DNA of 64,000 bases from Hoeflea sp. (lineage in GTDB: Bacteria; Pseudomonadota; Alphaproteobacteria; Rhizobiales; Rhizobiaceae). Each line of letters begins with the position of its first letter. Within the stretch, counting starts at the first letter, position 1. Under the pieces are notes generated by a model. It was not told where the DNA came from, made no database searches, and saw only the letters and a list, made by a program, of their open reading frames with translations. Positions 18,013-26,743 of the stretch are shown one piece after another. The DNA is taken from positions 1 to 64,000 of the forward strand of contig NZ_JAUXOD010000122.1 of the NCBI RefSeq assembly GCF_030682515.1, given 5' to 3'. Position numbers and translations under genes: made by a program.

Positions 18013-19296
18013 ATGCTGCTTCTGATTGCCGGCCTGTTCGCCTTCTTCCTGATGGTGGGCATGCCTGTCGCCTTCGCGCTGGCGCTGGCGTCCATTCCGG
18101 TATTCGTGCTCACCGGCACCATGCCGCCCACGGTCGCCGTCCAGAAGATGGTGACGGCGACACAGAGCTTTCCGCTGCTGGCGGTTCCCTTCTTCATTCT
18201 TGCCGGAAACCTGATGAACGCGACCGGAATCACCCATCGCCTCGTCAATTTCGCCCGCAACCTGACCGGATGGATGGCCGGGGGCCTGGGCCAGGTCTCG
18301 ATTGTGCTCAGCATGCTGATGGGCGGGATTTCGGGATCTGCCGTCGCCGACGCCGCCATGGAGTCCCGGCTGCTCGGCCCGGGCATGATCAACCAGGGCG
18401 GCTATTCGAAGGCCGCCGCGGCGGCCGTCATTGCCTTCGGGTCGATCATCACCGCGACCATCCCGCCCAGCATCGGCCTCATCCTGTTCGGGTTCATCAA
18501 TGAAGTCTCCATCGGCCGGCTGTTTCTCGCCGGCGTCATTCCCGGCATTTTCCTGACGCTCATCCTGATGGTCACGGCCTGGCTGGTCGCCAAGAAGAAC
18601 GACTACGCGCCCGACTTAAAGGAACTGCCGAGCTTCAGGGACCTGCTTGCGAGCTTTCTCGACAGCATCTGGGCGATCGCCTTTCCGATCATTCTGATCG
18701 TCGGCTTCCGCTTCGGCTTCTTCACCGCCACCGAGGCCGGCGCCTTCCTTGCCTTCTACGCCCTGTTTGTCGGCTTCTTCATCCACCGCGAACTCACGCT
18801 GGAGGCGCTCTACGCCGCCATGAAGGAGACCGTGTCGGATCTCGGCATGGTGATGCTGCTGATCATGATGGCCGCGGTCCTCGGCTACGCCGTCACCATC
18901 GAACGCGGGCCGCAGCAGATCACCGAATTCGTCACCGCGCTCACCAGCGAGCCGGTGCTGGTCCTGCTGCTGGTTGCCCTCCTTCTGGTGGTCAGCGGCA
19001 TGTTTCTCGAGGGGGCGGCCAACATCCTGCTCATCACGCCCATCGTGCTGCCGGTGCTGGTGCATGCCGGCTACGACCCGGTGCACATGGGCATTCTGAT
19101 CGTGACCCTGATCAATCTGGGCGGGCTCACGCCGCCGGTGGGGATCATCATGTTCACGGTCTGCGGCATCCTCGACGTCAAGACCGGCGCCTTCGCGCGG
19201 GCGTCAATCCCCTATTTCGCCGCCATGATCGTCTTCTTCGTCCTGCTCGTTATTTTTCCGCAGCTGTCGCTACTCTTGCCCGGCAGGCTTATGTAA
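18013..19296 (+). CDS. TRAP transporter large permease (DctM family)
   Basis: VPFFILAGNLMNATGIT, GGISGSAVADAAMESRLLGPGMI, TATIPPSIGLILFGFI, NLGGLTPPVGIIMFTV. Confidence 0.93.
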   Translation: MLLLIAGLFAFFLMVGMPVAFALALASIPVFVLTGTMPPTVAVQKMVTATQSFPLLAVPFFILAGNLMNATGITHRLVNFARNLTGWMAGGLGQVSIVLSMLMGGISGSAVADAAMESRLLGPGMINQGGYSKAAAAAVIAFGSIITATIPPSIGLILFGFINEVSIGRLFLAGVIPGIFLTLILMVTAWLVAKKNDYAPDLKELPSFRDLLASFLDSIWAIAFPIILIVGFRFGFFTATEAGAFLAFYALFVGFFIHRELTLEALYAAMKETVSDLGMVMLLIMMAAVLGYAVTIERGPQQITEFVTALTSEPVLVLLLVALLLVVSGMFLEGAANILLITPIVLPVLVHAGYDPVHMGILIVTLINLGGLTPPVGIIMFTVCGILDVKTGAFARASIPYFAAMIVFFVLLVIFPQLSLLLPGRLM

Positions 19297-19310
19297 GTGG
19301 GGAGCCAACA

Positions 19311-20057
19311 GTGATCAACGGACCATCCAATGAGCGCAAAATGACCGCAAATCCGCTCTCGGCGGCATTGACCACCGCCCACGAGGAACAGTTTCGCCCC
19401 AGTTCGCAGGGCTCGGCGTCGGCCAGGGTCTATTCCGGCATCCGCGCGCAGATCATCTCGCTCGAGCTGCAGCCCCATTCCAATCTGGTCCGCACCGAGA
19501 TCGCCGAAAGCTATGGCGTCAGCCAGTCGCCGATCCGCGAGGCAATCCACCGGCTCGAGCAGGAAGGGCTGGTGGTCTCCTATCCGCAGTCGCGCACGGT
19601 GGTGGCCAAGATCGACGTCGATCACGCCCGCGAGACCCAGTTCTTGAGGATCTCCATCGAACTGGAGGTCGCCCGCACCCTGGCGCGGCTGGCGCGGCCG
19701 GAGCTGCTCCGTCCGGCGCGCCGGATCCTCGCCATGCAGAAGATGGCCGGAGACGATTTCGACATCGACGAGTTCACCACGCTCGACAGGCTGTTTCACC
19801 TCTCCCTTGCCGAGCCCGCCGGCGTCGCCTCGCTCCATCACCTGGTCTCCAGCCGGTCCGGCCACATCGACAGGCTGCGCCGGCTCAACCTGCCCGATCC
19901 GGGCAAGATGGTCTCGGTGCTCCAGCACCATGGCGAAATCCTCGATGCCATCGAGGCGGGCGACCTGGCTGCGACCGAGGCCGCCGTGCGCAGGCACCTG
20001 AGCGGGACGCTCGCCGCGGTGCCGCAGATCATGGAGCAGTATCCCCAGTATTTCTGA
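19311..20057 (+). CDS. GntR family transcriptional regulator (FadR-C/FCD subfamily)
   Basis: wHTH RTEIAESYGVSQSPIREAIHRLEQEGLV; FCD C-terminal helical domain; start could be 19341. Confidence 0.9.
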   Translation: MINGPSNERKMTANPLSAALTTAHEEQFRPSSQGSASARVYSGIRAQIISLELQPHSNLVRTEIAESYGVSQSPIREAIHRLEQEGLVVSYPQSRTVVAKIDVDHARETQFLRISIELEVARTLARLARPELLRPARRILAMQKMAGDDFDIDEFTTLDRLFHLSLAEPAGVASLHHLVSSRSGHIDRLRRLNLPDPGKMVSVLQHHGEILDAIEAGDLAATEAAVRRHLSGTLAAVPQIMEQYPQYF

Positions 20058-20116
20058 GGCGGCACCGGCCCGCCTGTATCGCCGGACGCCGTGCAACGAC
20101 CTGATGGGACCAACCG

Positions 20117-21850
20117 ATGACCCGAAAGACTGCCACAGATCTTCGCTCCGCCCGCTGGTTCGCGCCCGACGACCTGCGCAGCTTCGGCCACCGGTCGCGG
20201 ATGATGCAGCTGGGCTACAGCGAGGAGGACTTCATCGGCAAGCCGCTGATCGGCGTGCTGAGCACCTGGTCCGAACTCAACACCTGTCATTCGCACTTTC
20301 CCGAACGGGTCAAGGATGTGAAGCGCGGCATCGCCCAGGCCGGCGGCTTCGGCGTCGAGATGCCGGCGCTGTCGGTCGACGAGAGCTTCACCAAGCCCAC
20401 CTCGATGCTCTACCGCAACATGCTGGCGATGGAGACCGAGGAGATGATCCGGTCGCACCCGCTCGACGGCGTGGTGCTGATGGGCGGCTGCGACAAGACC
20501 ACGCCGGGCCTCGTCATGGGCGCGATCTCGGCCGGCGTGCCGATGATCTTCCTGCCCGCCGGGCCGATGCTGCGCGGCAACTATGCCGGCAAGATCCTGG
20601 GCTCTGGCTCGGACGCCTGGAAATACTGGGACGAGCGCCGCGCGGGAAACATCAGCGACGAGGAGTGGATTGGCGTCCAGGGCGGCATCGCCCGCTCGGC
20701 CGGCACCTGCATGACCATGGGCACCGCCTCGACCATGACGGCGATCGCCGACGCGATGGGGCTCACCCTGCCGGGCGCCTCCTCGATCCCGGCGGTTGAT
20801 TCCAACCATCAGCGCATGGGCTCGGCCTGCGGCCGCAGGATTGTCGACATGGTCTGGGAAGACCTGACGCCCGACAGGATCGTCACCGAAGCGGCCTGCC
20901 GCAACGCCGCCATCGTCGCCATGGCGACCGGCTGCTCGACCAACGCGGTGGTGCATCTCATCGCCATGGCGCGGCGCGCCGGCATCAACCTCACCCTGGA
21001 CGATCTCGATGCGTTGGGACGGGTGACGCCATTGCTGGCCAATGTCCGGCCCGCGGGCAAGGACTACCTGATGGAGGATTTCTTCTATGCCGGCGGATTG
21101 CGGGCGCTGATGAAGCAGATCGAGGACCGGCTCGATGGCTCGGCCATGACCGTGACCGGCAAGACCCTGGGCGAGAATCTCGTGGGCGCGGAGGTCTACA
21201 ACCACGATGTCATCCGGCCACTGTCGAACCCGGTCTACAAGGAAGGCTCGCTCGCCGTCCTGCGCGGCAATCTCTGTCCCGACGGCGCGGTGATCAAGCC
21301 GGCCGCCTGCGATCCGAAGTATCATTTTCACGAGGGACCGGCGCTGGTCTTCGACAGCTATCCTGAGATGAAGGCGGCGATCGACGACGAGACGCTTAAG
21401 GTGACGCCCGATCATGTCCTGGTGCTGCGCAATGCCGGGCCGCAGGGTGGCCCGGGCTTTCCCGAATGGGGCATGCTGCCGATCCCCAAGGCGCTGATCA
21501 GGCAGGGCCATCGCGACATGCTGCGGATCTCGGACGCCCGCATGTCGGGCACGTCCTATGGCGCCTGCGTGCTGCATGTCGCGCCCGAGAGCTATGTCGG
21601 CGGCCCGCTGGCCCTGCTGAAGACCGGCGACATCGTCCGGCTCGATCTTGCCAACCGGCGGCTCGACATGCTCGTCGATGAGGCCGAGCTCGCACGCCGC
21701 AAGGCCGCCTGGACGGCGCCCCCGCCGCGCTACGAGCGCGGCTACGGCTACCTGTTCGAGCGCCACGTGACCCAGGCCGACCAGGGCTGCGACTTCGACT
21801 TCCTGCAATCCGATTTCGGCCGCACGGCGGGCGAACCCGACATCTACTGA
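20117..21850 (+). CDS. IlvD/Edd family dehydratase (probable sugar-acid, arabonate/xylonate-type dehydratase)
   Basis: GVLSTWSELNTCHSHFPERVKDVKRGI, GGCDKTTPGLVMGAIS, TCMTMGTASTMTAIADAMGLTLPGASSIPAVDSNHQRMG, DARMSGTSYGACVLHVAPES. Confidence 0.9.
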   Translation: MTRKTATDLRSARWFAPDDLRSFGHRSRMMQLGYSEEDFIGKPLIGVLSTWSELNTCHSHFPERVKDVKRGIAQAGGFGVEMPALSVDESFTKPTSMLYRNMLAMETEEMIRSHPLDGVVLMGGCDKTTPGLVMGAISAGVPMIFLPAGPMLRGNYAGKILGSGSDAWKYWDERRAGNISDEEWIGVQGGIARSAGTCMTMGTASTMTAIADAMGLTLPGASSIPAVDSNHQRMGSACGRRIVDMVWEDLTPDRIVTEAACRNAAIVAMATGCSTNAVVHLIAMARRAGINLTLDDLDALGRVTPLLANVRPAGKDYLMEDFFYAGGLRALMKQIEDRLDGSAMTVTGKTLGENLVGAEVYNHDVIRPLSNPVYKEGSLAVLRGNLCPDGAVIKPAACDPKYHFHEGPALVFDSYPEMKAAIDDETLKVTPDHVLVLRNAGPQGGPGFPEWGMLPIPKALIRQGHRDMLRISDARMSGTSYGACVLHVAPESYVGGPLALLKTGDIVRLDLANRRLDMLVDEAELARRKAAWTAPPPRYERGYGYLFERHVTQADQGCDFDFLQSDFGRTAGEPDIY

Positions 21851-21865
21851 ATATTGGGGGCTTTG

Positions 21866-22591
21866 ATGAGCGACTATATCCTCTCCGACGAGACCCGCGC
21901 CCGGCTGAAGCGCGTCTCCACCGCTTCGATCGCCACGCAGCTGTTCAAGCGCGGCCTGCGCAACCAGTTCATTCAGGGCGTGGTGCCGGTGTCGCCGAAA
22001 TCCGAGACCATGGTCGGCCAGGCGTTTACGCTGCGTTACATCCCGGCGCGCGAGGATCGCAATCCGCTCGAGGTGTTCCGCAACGCTGATCACCCGCAGC
22101 GGGTGGCGATCGAGACCTGTCCCCCCGGCCATGTTCTGGTGATGGATGCGCGCAAGGACGCGCGCGCGGCCACCGCCGGCTCGATCCTGATCACGCGGCT
22201 TGCACTGCGCGGCGCGGCGGGCGTCGTCTCCGACGGCGGCTTCCGCGATGCGGAGGGCATCGGCGCGCTCGACATGCCGGCCTATTTCGCACGGCCCTCG
22301 GCGCCGACCAACCTGACCCTGCACGAGGCGCTCGACATCAATGTGCCGATCGCCTGCGGCGACGTCGCGGTGTTCCCCGGCGATGTGGTGGTCGGCGACC
22401 GCGACGGCGTCATGGTCATTCCGGCCCATCTCGCCGACGAGATCGCCGAGGTTTGCGCCGGCATGGAAAGCTTCGAGGATTTCGTGCTCGAAGAGGTGCG
22501 AAACGGCACGCCGATCATCGGCCTCTATCCCTGCACGATGGAGGAAAATCAGCAGAAATTCGATGCCTGGCGCGAGAGGACCGGCCGTTGA
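21866..22591 (+). CDS. RraA-like family protein (aldolase/HMG-CHA aldolase-type fold)
   Basis: VSTASIATQLFKRGLRNQFIQGV, GSILITRLALRGAAGVVSDGGFRD, GDVVVGDRDGVMVIP; start ATG 21866. Confidence 0.9.
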   Translation: MSDYILSDETRARLKRVSTASIATQLFKRGLRNQFIQGVVPVSPKSETMVGQAFTLRYIPAREDRNPLEVFRNADHPQRVAIETCPPGHVLVMDARKDARAATAGSILITRLALRGAAGVVSDGGFRDAEGIGALDMPAYFARPSAPTNLTLHEALDINVPIACGDVAVFPGDVVVGDRDGVMVIPAHLADEIAEVCAGMESFEDFVLEEVRNGTPIIGLYPCTMEENQQKFDAWRERTGR

Positions 22592-22603
22592 GCCGGGATC
22601 TCC

Positions 22604-23119
22604 CTACGTCGCGATAATGGCGCGCAGCATCCAGAGAGCCTTCTCGTGGAAACCCAGACGCTCGGTCAGCATGTCCTCGGTGACCATGTCGTCATTGTCG
22701 CCGGCCTTGGCTGCCGCGACGCGCATGTCGCGCACGGCCTGCTCGTGCTCCGAAATCAGGTCGGACACCATCTCCTGCGCCGAGGCATGATCGACCTCGG
22801 ACTTGCTGGGCGCGAAGGACTTGGTCATGCCGAAGCTGACGGGCGCCAGATGGCCGAGCGCCCGGATCCGCTCGGCAATGATGTCGGTTGCCGCGAACAG
22901 GGCGTTGTAATGCTCTTCGGTCAGATCGTGGATCGGCTTGAAGACCGGGCCGACCACGTTCCAGTGATAGACATGGCTCTTGATCGTCAGGCGGTAGGTG
23001 GCGGCCAGGATCTCCGAAAGGTCGGCTGACATCGTCTTGCGATAGTCCGCCTTGAGCCCTGTGTGGATGCTGTCCTGAGTGGTCTCGGGGGAAAGACTTG
23101 CGATGGCTGATTTGCTCAT
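22604..23119 (-). CDS. Dps family DNA starvation/stationary phase protection protein (ferritin-like)
   Basis: LAATYRLTIKSHVYHWNVVGPVFKPIHDLTEEHYNALFAATDIIAERIRALG. Confidence 0.9.
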   Translation of the reverse strand: MSKSAIASLSPETTQDSIHTGLKADYRKTMSADLSEILAATYRLTIKSHVYHWNVVGPVFKPIHDLTEEHYNALFAATDIIAERIRALGHLAPVSFGMTKSFAPSKSEVDHASAQEMVSDLISEHEQAVRDMRVAAAKAGDNDDMVTEDMLTERLGFHEKALWMLRAIIAT

Positions 23120-23166
23120 GGGTGACTGTCCTTCATGTTCATCTGGCGGAAATTCTGGCGAGGTGC

Positions 23167-23418
23167 TCAGTTTGACGCGATGTTGCCGGAAGTGTCCGCG
23201 GGAAGCGGCTGCTCGGCCATTTCTGTGAGGGCCGGCACTTCGACAGGCACCGAATAGGCCTCCGGCCCGATGGTGCCCTTGTCATTGAAGAACACGCCGA
23301 AAAGGATCCAGCCGGCCACCACTGCAAGGGTCAGGCTGACGACAAGAATCACGAGAACCTGCTTGCCAAGTCGGCCCTGGCGCACCTTTGTGGGATCTTT
23401 TGGTTCCGGCATCTTCAA
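23167..23418 (-). CDS. Small single-TM protein of unknown function
   Basis: QVLVILVVSLTLAVVAGWILFGVFF TM segment; in tandem between dps and holin-like genes. Confidence 0.6.
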   Translation of the reverse strand: MKMPEPKDPTKVRQGRLGKQVLVILVVSLTLAVVAGWILFGVFFNDKGTIGPEAYSVPVEVPALTEMAEQPLPADTSGNIASN

Positions 23419-23541
23419 TGCTCCTTCTCACTTCAGCCGTGGCTGGTGCGTCTTGCCCCCATCCGGATCGGGGAGGAGGAAAAAAGCGCGTTTTAAACAA
23501 AGGCCGCAGCGCATGGATGCGTACGGCCGGGAGGCATGGAT

Positions 23542-23955
23542 CTAGTCGCGGCCGGACCGGACGAGGGAGCCCGCAATCGCGCCGATCACGACGCCGGCGA
23601 CAATCGCCATGGTCTTGTTCTGCGCAATCAGGTTCGAGGCGCTCGATGCGGCCATGACCGTGGCGGCGCTGGTGGCCGCCAGTCGCTGCCGCCGCATGGC
23701 CCTGCGGTGCACCACGGCGCGAACAACAAGCGCCACCAGCCCCAGCACGATGGACAGGGCTGCGGCGGACAACAGGCCGATCACGAATCCATGGCTCTGC
23801 GCGATGAAGGCGGCGAAGGCGCCCAGCAGCGACATGCTCGCCAGCACCATCATCAGGGCGATCACCGCGATAAGCACGGCGTCGCGCTTGAGCTGCCGCA
23901 CCTTGGCGCCGGCAAAGGCGGAGAGAATGGTCGTCAGGGGAAAGGCCGAGAACAT
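23542..23955 (-). CDS. Phage-holin-family/YqjE-like membrane protein
   Basis: Two hydrophobic hairpins (DAVLIAVIALMMVLASMSLLGAFAAFIA...VIGLLSAAALSIVLGLVALVV); 7 bp downstream of a DUF883 gene, as in yqjD-yqjE pairs. Confidence 0.7.
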   Translation of the reverse strand: MFSAFPLTTILSAFAGAKVRQLKRDAVLIAVIALMMVLASMSLLGAFAAFIAQSHGFVIGLLSAAALSIVLGLVALVVRAVVHRRAMRRQRLAATSAATVMAASSASNLIAQNKTMAIVAGVVIGAIAGSLVRSGRD

Positions 23956-23962
23956 GCGGCCT

Positions 23963-24298
23963 CTACCTGCGCAGCAGGATAGCGGCCAGGAAGCCTGCAG
24001 CGATCGCCACGCCCAGCGACTGCATCGGCTTCTCGCGAACCGTAGTGCTCACCTGCTTTTCGGCGCGGGCAAGCTGGTCCGAAAGATCAGCCACAAGCCG
24101 TTCGCCGCTCCTGAGAACTTCGTCCACACGTGACTCGGCCGCTTCACGCGCCTCTCCGGCCTTGATCGAGCCCGCGCCGGCAAGCGCTTCGCCAAGGGCC
24201 GCCAGTTCGGCGCGGATGCGCGCGGTGCGTTCGGCGATATCGTCCATCACCGGGTTGTCCGATCCGCTCGAACGGGTGCTCTTGCTCGATGTAGCCAT
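23963..24298 (-). CDS. DUF883 family protein (ElaB/YqjD-like)
   Basis: C-terminal REKPMQSLGVAIAAGFLAAILLRR anchor with amphipathic helix. Confidence 0.85.
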   Translation of the reverse strand: MATSSKSTRSSGSDNPVMDDIAERTARIRAELAALGEALAGAGSIKAGEAREAAESRVDEVLRSGERLVADLSDQLARAEKQVSTTVREKPMQSLGVAIAAGFLAAILLRR

Positions 24299-24329
24299 AA
24301 TGCAATCTCCTTGTTGATTTCACCTCCCC

Positions 24330-24354
24330 AACGCCCGAGGCCGCAATAGGTTCC
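24330..24354 (-). promoter_or_regulatory. EcfG-type promoter for DUF883-holin-like pair
   Basis: GGAAC-CTATTGCGGCCTCGGG-CGTT on minus strand (N16). Confidence 0.82.
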
Positions 24355-24370
24355 GGCCGAACAGTGAGAG

Positions 24371-24416
24371 TTGAAAAAAAATAAAACGACCGCCGGATTG
24401 CTCCGGCGGCCGTTTT
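24371..24416 (-). terminator. Intrinsic terminator downstream of PRC-barrel gene
   Basis: minus strand: aaaacggccgccgga-gcaa-tccggcggtcgtttt then atttttttt. Confidence 0.88.
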
Positions 24417-24436
24417 GCAATCTGCACTGAACTGGC

Positions 24437-25390
24437 TTAGCCAGCCGGCGCACGCATGATCACGGAATCGCGGTCAGCGTTCCAGCTCTCCTGGGAGTAT
24501 TCCGGCTGCGCTTCCAGCTGTTCCTTGGTGAACGGCGTGAAGACGGTCAGGCCGCCGTCAGCGTCGGCGCGGATGTCGAGGTTCTCGGGCGAAATCGCCA
24601 CTTCCTTTACACCCATGCCCAGAAAACCGCCGACATTGAGAACGAAACCTTCGATCTGGTTGTCGGTGCTGATCAGCACTTCGCCGACTTCGCCGATGTT
24701 CTCGTTATTCGAGCCATAGACGGTGCGGCCGGTCAGATCATCGGCGGTGATGTCGGTGGGGGTCACCTGCGTCATCGTCATGCGATCGATGACCTGGGTC
24801 TGCTGCTCGGCGGGAGCAACAGCACCGGTGCCCGTGCCGGTGGCGACGTTCGGATCGGTGCCGGTCGCAGGGGCCGGAGCAGTGCCGGTCATCGTGTTCT
24901 GGGTGGCATTCATGCCTTCCGGCTGCGACTGGGCTTCGGTGTAGACATGGGTGCGGTCGAAGGCCGGTGCGGCTTCCAGCTGCTCGCGGGTCATGTTGGC
25001 GACAATCCAGCGCTGGCCGTCGCGGTCGGCCCATGAAACGGCGCTGTATTCGACTTCCACATCCTTCTGACCGATGCCGAGAAAACCGCCCACGCCGATG
25101 ATGACGGAGGACACTTCGCCTTCAGGGCTGACGACGATGTCGTTGATCTTGCCAATCGAGGATGCGTCCATTGCAGACGACTCATAGACGTTGGCGCCGA
25201 TGAGGTCGGTTGCAAGCGTCGGGCCGTGCATGTCGCCGGCTGCATCCGTCATGACGTTGGTGTCAGTGGTTGCATTCATTTCGGTGGTGGCTGCGGGGTT
25301 GGTGTCCGTTGTGGCCGGTGCGGTCTGGGCGAAGGCCGACGTGGCTACAAGTGCGGTCAAGGCCGTGCTGGCCAAAAGCATCTTAAACAT
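24437..25390 (-). CDS. Secreted protein with two PRC-barrel domains
   Basis: Signal peptide; two repeats: LIGANVYESSAMDASSIGKINDIVVSPEGEVSSVIIGVGGFLGIGQKDVEV and LTGRTVYGSNNENIGEVGEVLISTDNQIEGFVLNVGGFLGMGVKEVAI. Confidence 0.87.
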   Translation of the reverse strand: MFKMLLASTALTALVATSAFAQTAPATTDTNPAATTEMNATTDTNVMTDAAGDMHGPTLATDLIGANVYESSAMDASSIGKINDIVVSPEGEVSSVIIGVGGFLGIGQKDVEVEYSAVSWADRDGQRWIVANMTREQLEAAPAFDRTHVYTEAQSQPEGMNATQNTMTGTAPAPATGTDPNVATGTGTGAVAPAEQQTQVIDRMTMTQVTPTDITADDLTGRTVYGSNNENIGEVGEVLISTDNQIEGFVLNVGGFLGMGVKEVAISPENLDIRADADGGLTVFTPFTKEQLEAQPEYSQESWNADRDSVIMRAPAG

Positions 25391-25479
25391 GGTAAATTCC
25401 TCTTTGCATCGAAAGGTGTGCGCCGGGCTGGTCCGTGTGTGAGAGCGCGGGGCCGGCTCGGCGGCGGTGACACAAGAGA

Positions 25480-25504
25480 AACGACGGCCTCTGCCGTTGG
25501 TTCC
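25480..25504 (-). promoter_or_regulatory. EcfG-type promoter for PRC-barrel gene
   Basis: GGAAC-CAACGGCAGAGGCCGT-CGTT on minus strand (N16). Confidence 0.82.
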
Positions 25505-25525
25505 CGCAGGCGACGGTTTTTTTGG

Positions 25526-26647
25526 TCAGCTGGAGGGGGAGGCCGGTTCGCGCACTGTCGGATTCGGACGAGGCGGGTTCATCAGGAACGAGTTGCGCAT
25601 CACGGCATGGCCGATGAGCAGGAACGGAACCGCAAGCAGCCCGCCGATCGGACCCCAGAGCCAGATCCAGAAGGCCAGCGACAGGAACACCAGGAACGGG
25701 CTGAGAGTGACCGATCGGCCGATGACCTGCGGCGTGACGAACTGCGCCTCGAACATGTTGAGCGTGAGGTAGGCGAGCATCGGCATGAAGATCGCGGGCG
25801 GTGAATCCCAGGTCGCCAGTCCGACACCCAGCAGGATCCCGGCCATGACCGCCGGACCGATATAGACGACATAATTGAGCAGGAACGCCAGCATGCCCCA
25901 GAGATAGGGCTGCGGCACGCCGAGCAGCCACATCACCGCCGCGGTGCTGAGCCCGAGGCCCGCGTTGATGACGGTGATGGACAGCAGGTAGCGCGAGACG
26001 AACCATTCGGCGTCCCGGAACATGCGGGCGGTGCGAAGCCGCGACCGCCGGCTGAAGCAAAGGGACAGGACGCTCACGCGCATCGAATGACGGGTGGCGA
26101 GGAAGAAATAGAGGCTTGCCAGGAACAGGATGATCTGGGCAACCAGGGCAGGGGCGAGGGTGGCGATATCCTGTACCGTCGAATTATCCTCGATTTCGAC
26201 AGTCATCTGGGCTTTTCCGCCGGATATGGAGCGGATCTGTTCCTGGACGCCGCCCAGCGTTTCGAAGACCGTGCGCCAGTCGAGCAGGTGGCGCTGCATT
26301 TCCCGCCAGATTTCCGGCAACCGTTCCATCCAGATCGACAACGGCATGGAAAACAGCGTGAGCGCGGAGGCAATCAGTCCAAGGAACAACAGCACCACGA
26401 TCGCCGCCGACAAGGCCGGCGGGATGTAGCGCTCGAGCGCGGCGGCAACCGGCGAGGCCATCAGCCCGGTGATGATGGCAAGGCTGATGGGAGCCAGCAG
26501 AGACCGGGCCTGATCAAGAGCCGCGAAGGCGATCACGAGGCCTATGACGATGATGGAAATCCGGGATATCGATTGCAGGCTGGCGTCCATGCCGGACCTG
26601 GCCGCTATCCGCACCACCGGCGGTTCCAGGCGATACATGTGCTTCAT
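25526..26647 (-). CDS. AI-2E family transporter (PerM-like permease)
   Basis: Multi-TM; YLLSITVINAGLGLSTAAVMWLLGVPQPYLWGMLAFLLNYVVYIGPAV; TLSPFLVFLSLAFWIWLWGPIGGLLAVPFLL. Confidence 0.9.
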   Translation of the reverse strand: MKHMYRLEPPVVRIAARSGMDASLQSISRISIIVIGLVIAFAALDQARSLLAPISLAIITGLMASPVAAALERYIPPALSAAIVVLLFLGLIASALTLFSMPLSIWMERLPEIWREMQRHLLDWRTVFETLGGVQEQIRSISGGKAQMTVEIEDNSTVQDIATLAPALVAQIILFLASLYFFLATRHSMRVSVLSLCFSRRSRLRTARMFRDAEWFVSRYLLSITVINAGLGLSTAAVMWLLGVPQPYLWGMLAFLLNYVVYIGPAVMAGILLGVGLATWDSPPAIFMPMLAYLTLNMFEAQFVTPQVIGRSVTLSPFLVFLSLAFWIWLWGPIGGLLAVPFLLIGHAVMRNSFLMNPPRPNPTVREPASPSS

Positions 26648-26672
26648 GCCGGTTCCCCTATCAATCAAGCAC

Positions 26673-26697
26673 AATGCGGAAACAGCCTGATTGTTCC
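26673..26697 (-). promoter_or_regulatory. EcfG-type promoter (one mismatch) for AI-2E permease gene
   Basis: GGAAC-AATCAGGCTGTTTCCG-CATT on minus strand (N16). Confidence 0.6.
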
Positions 26698-26743
26698 GCG
26701 CGAGCGCGGAAATGAGGCGGATCGGGAACGCGCGCCGGACAGG

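Noticed and set aside
19838-22429. 863-aa minus-strand ORF opposite the IlvD/Edd and RraA-like genes
   Set aside because: High-GC antisense shadow ORF (Arg/His/Gly-rich, low-complexity); the plus-strand genes have clear family motifs.
23542-23955. Holin-like gene as evidence of a prophage
   Set aside because: No other phage genes nearby; pairing with DUF883 and an EcfG-type promoter indicate a stress-related YqjE-like membrane protein.
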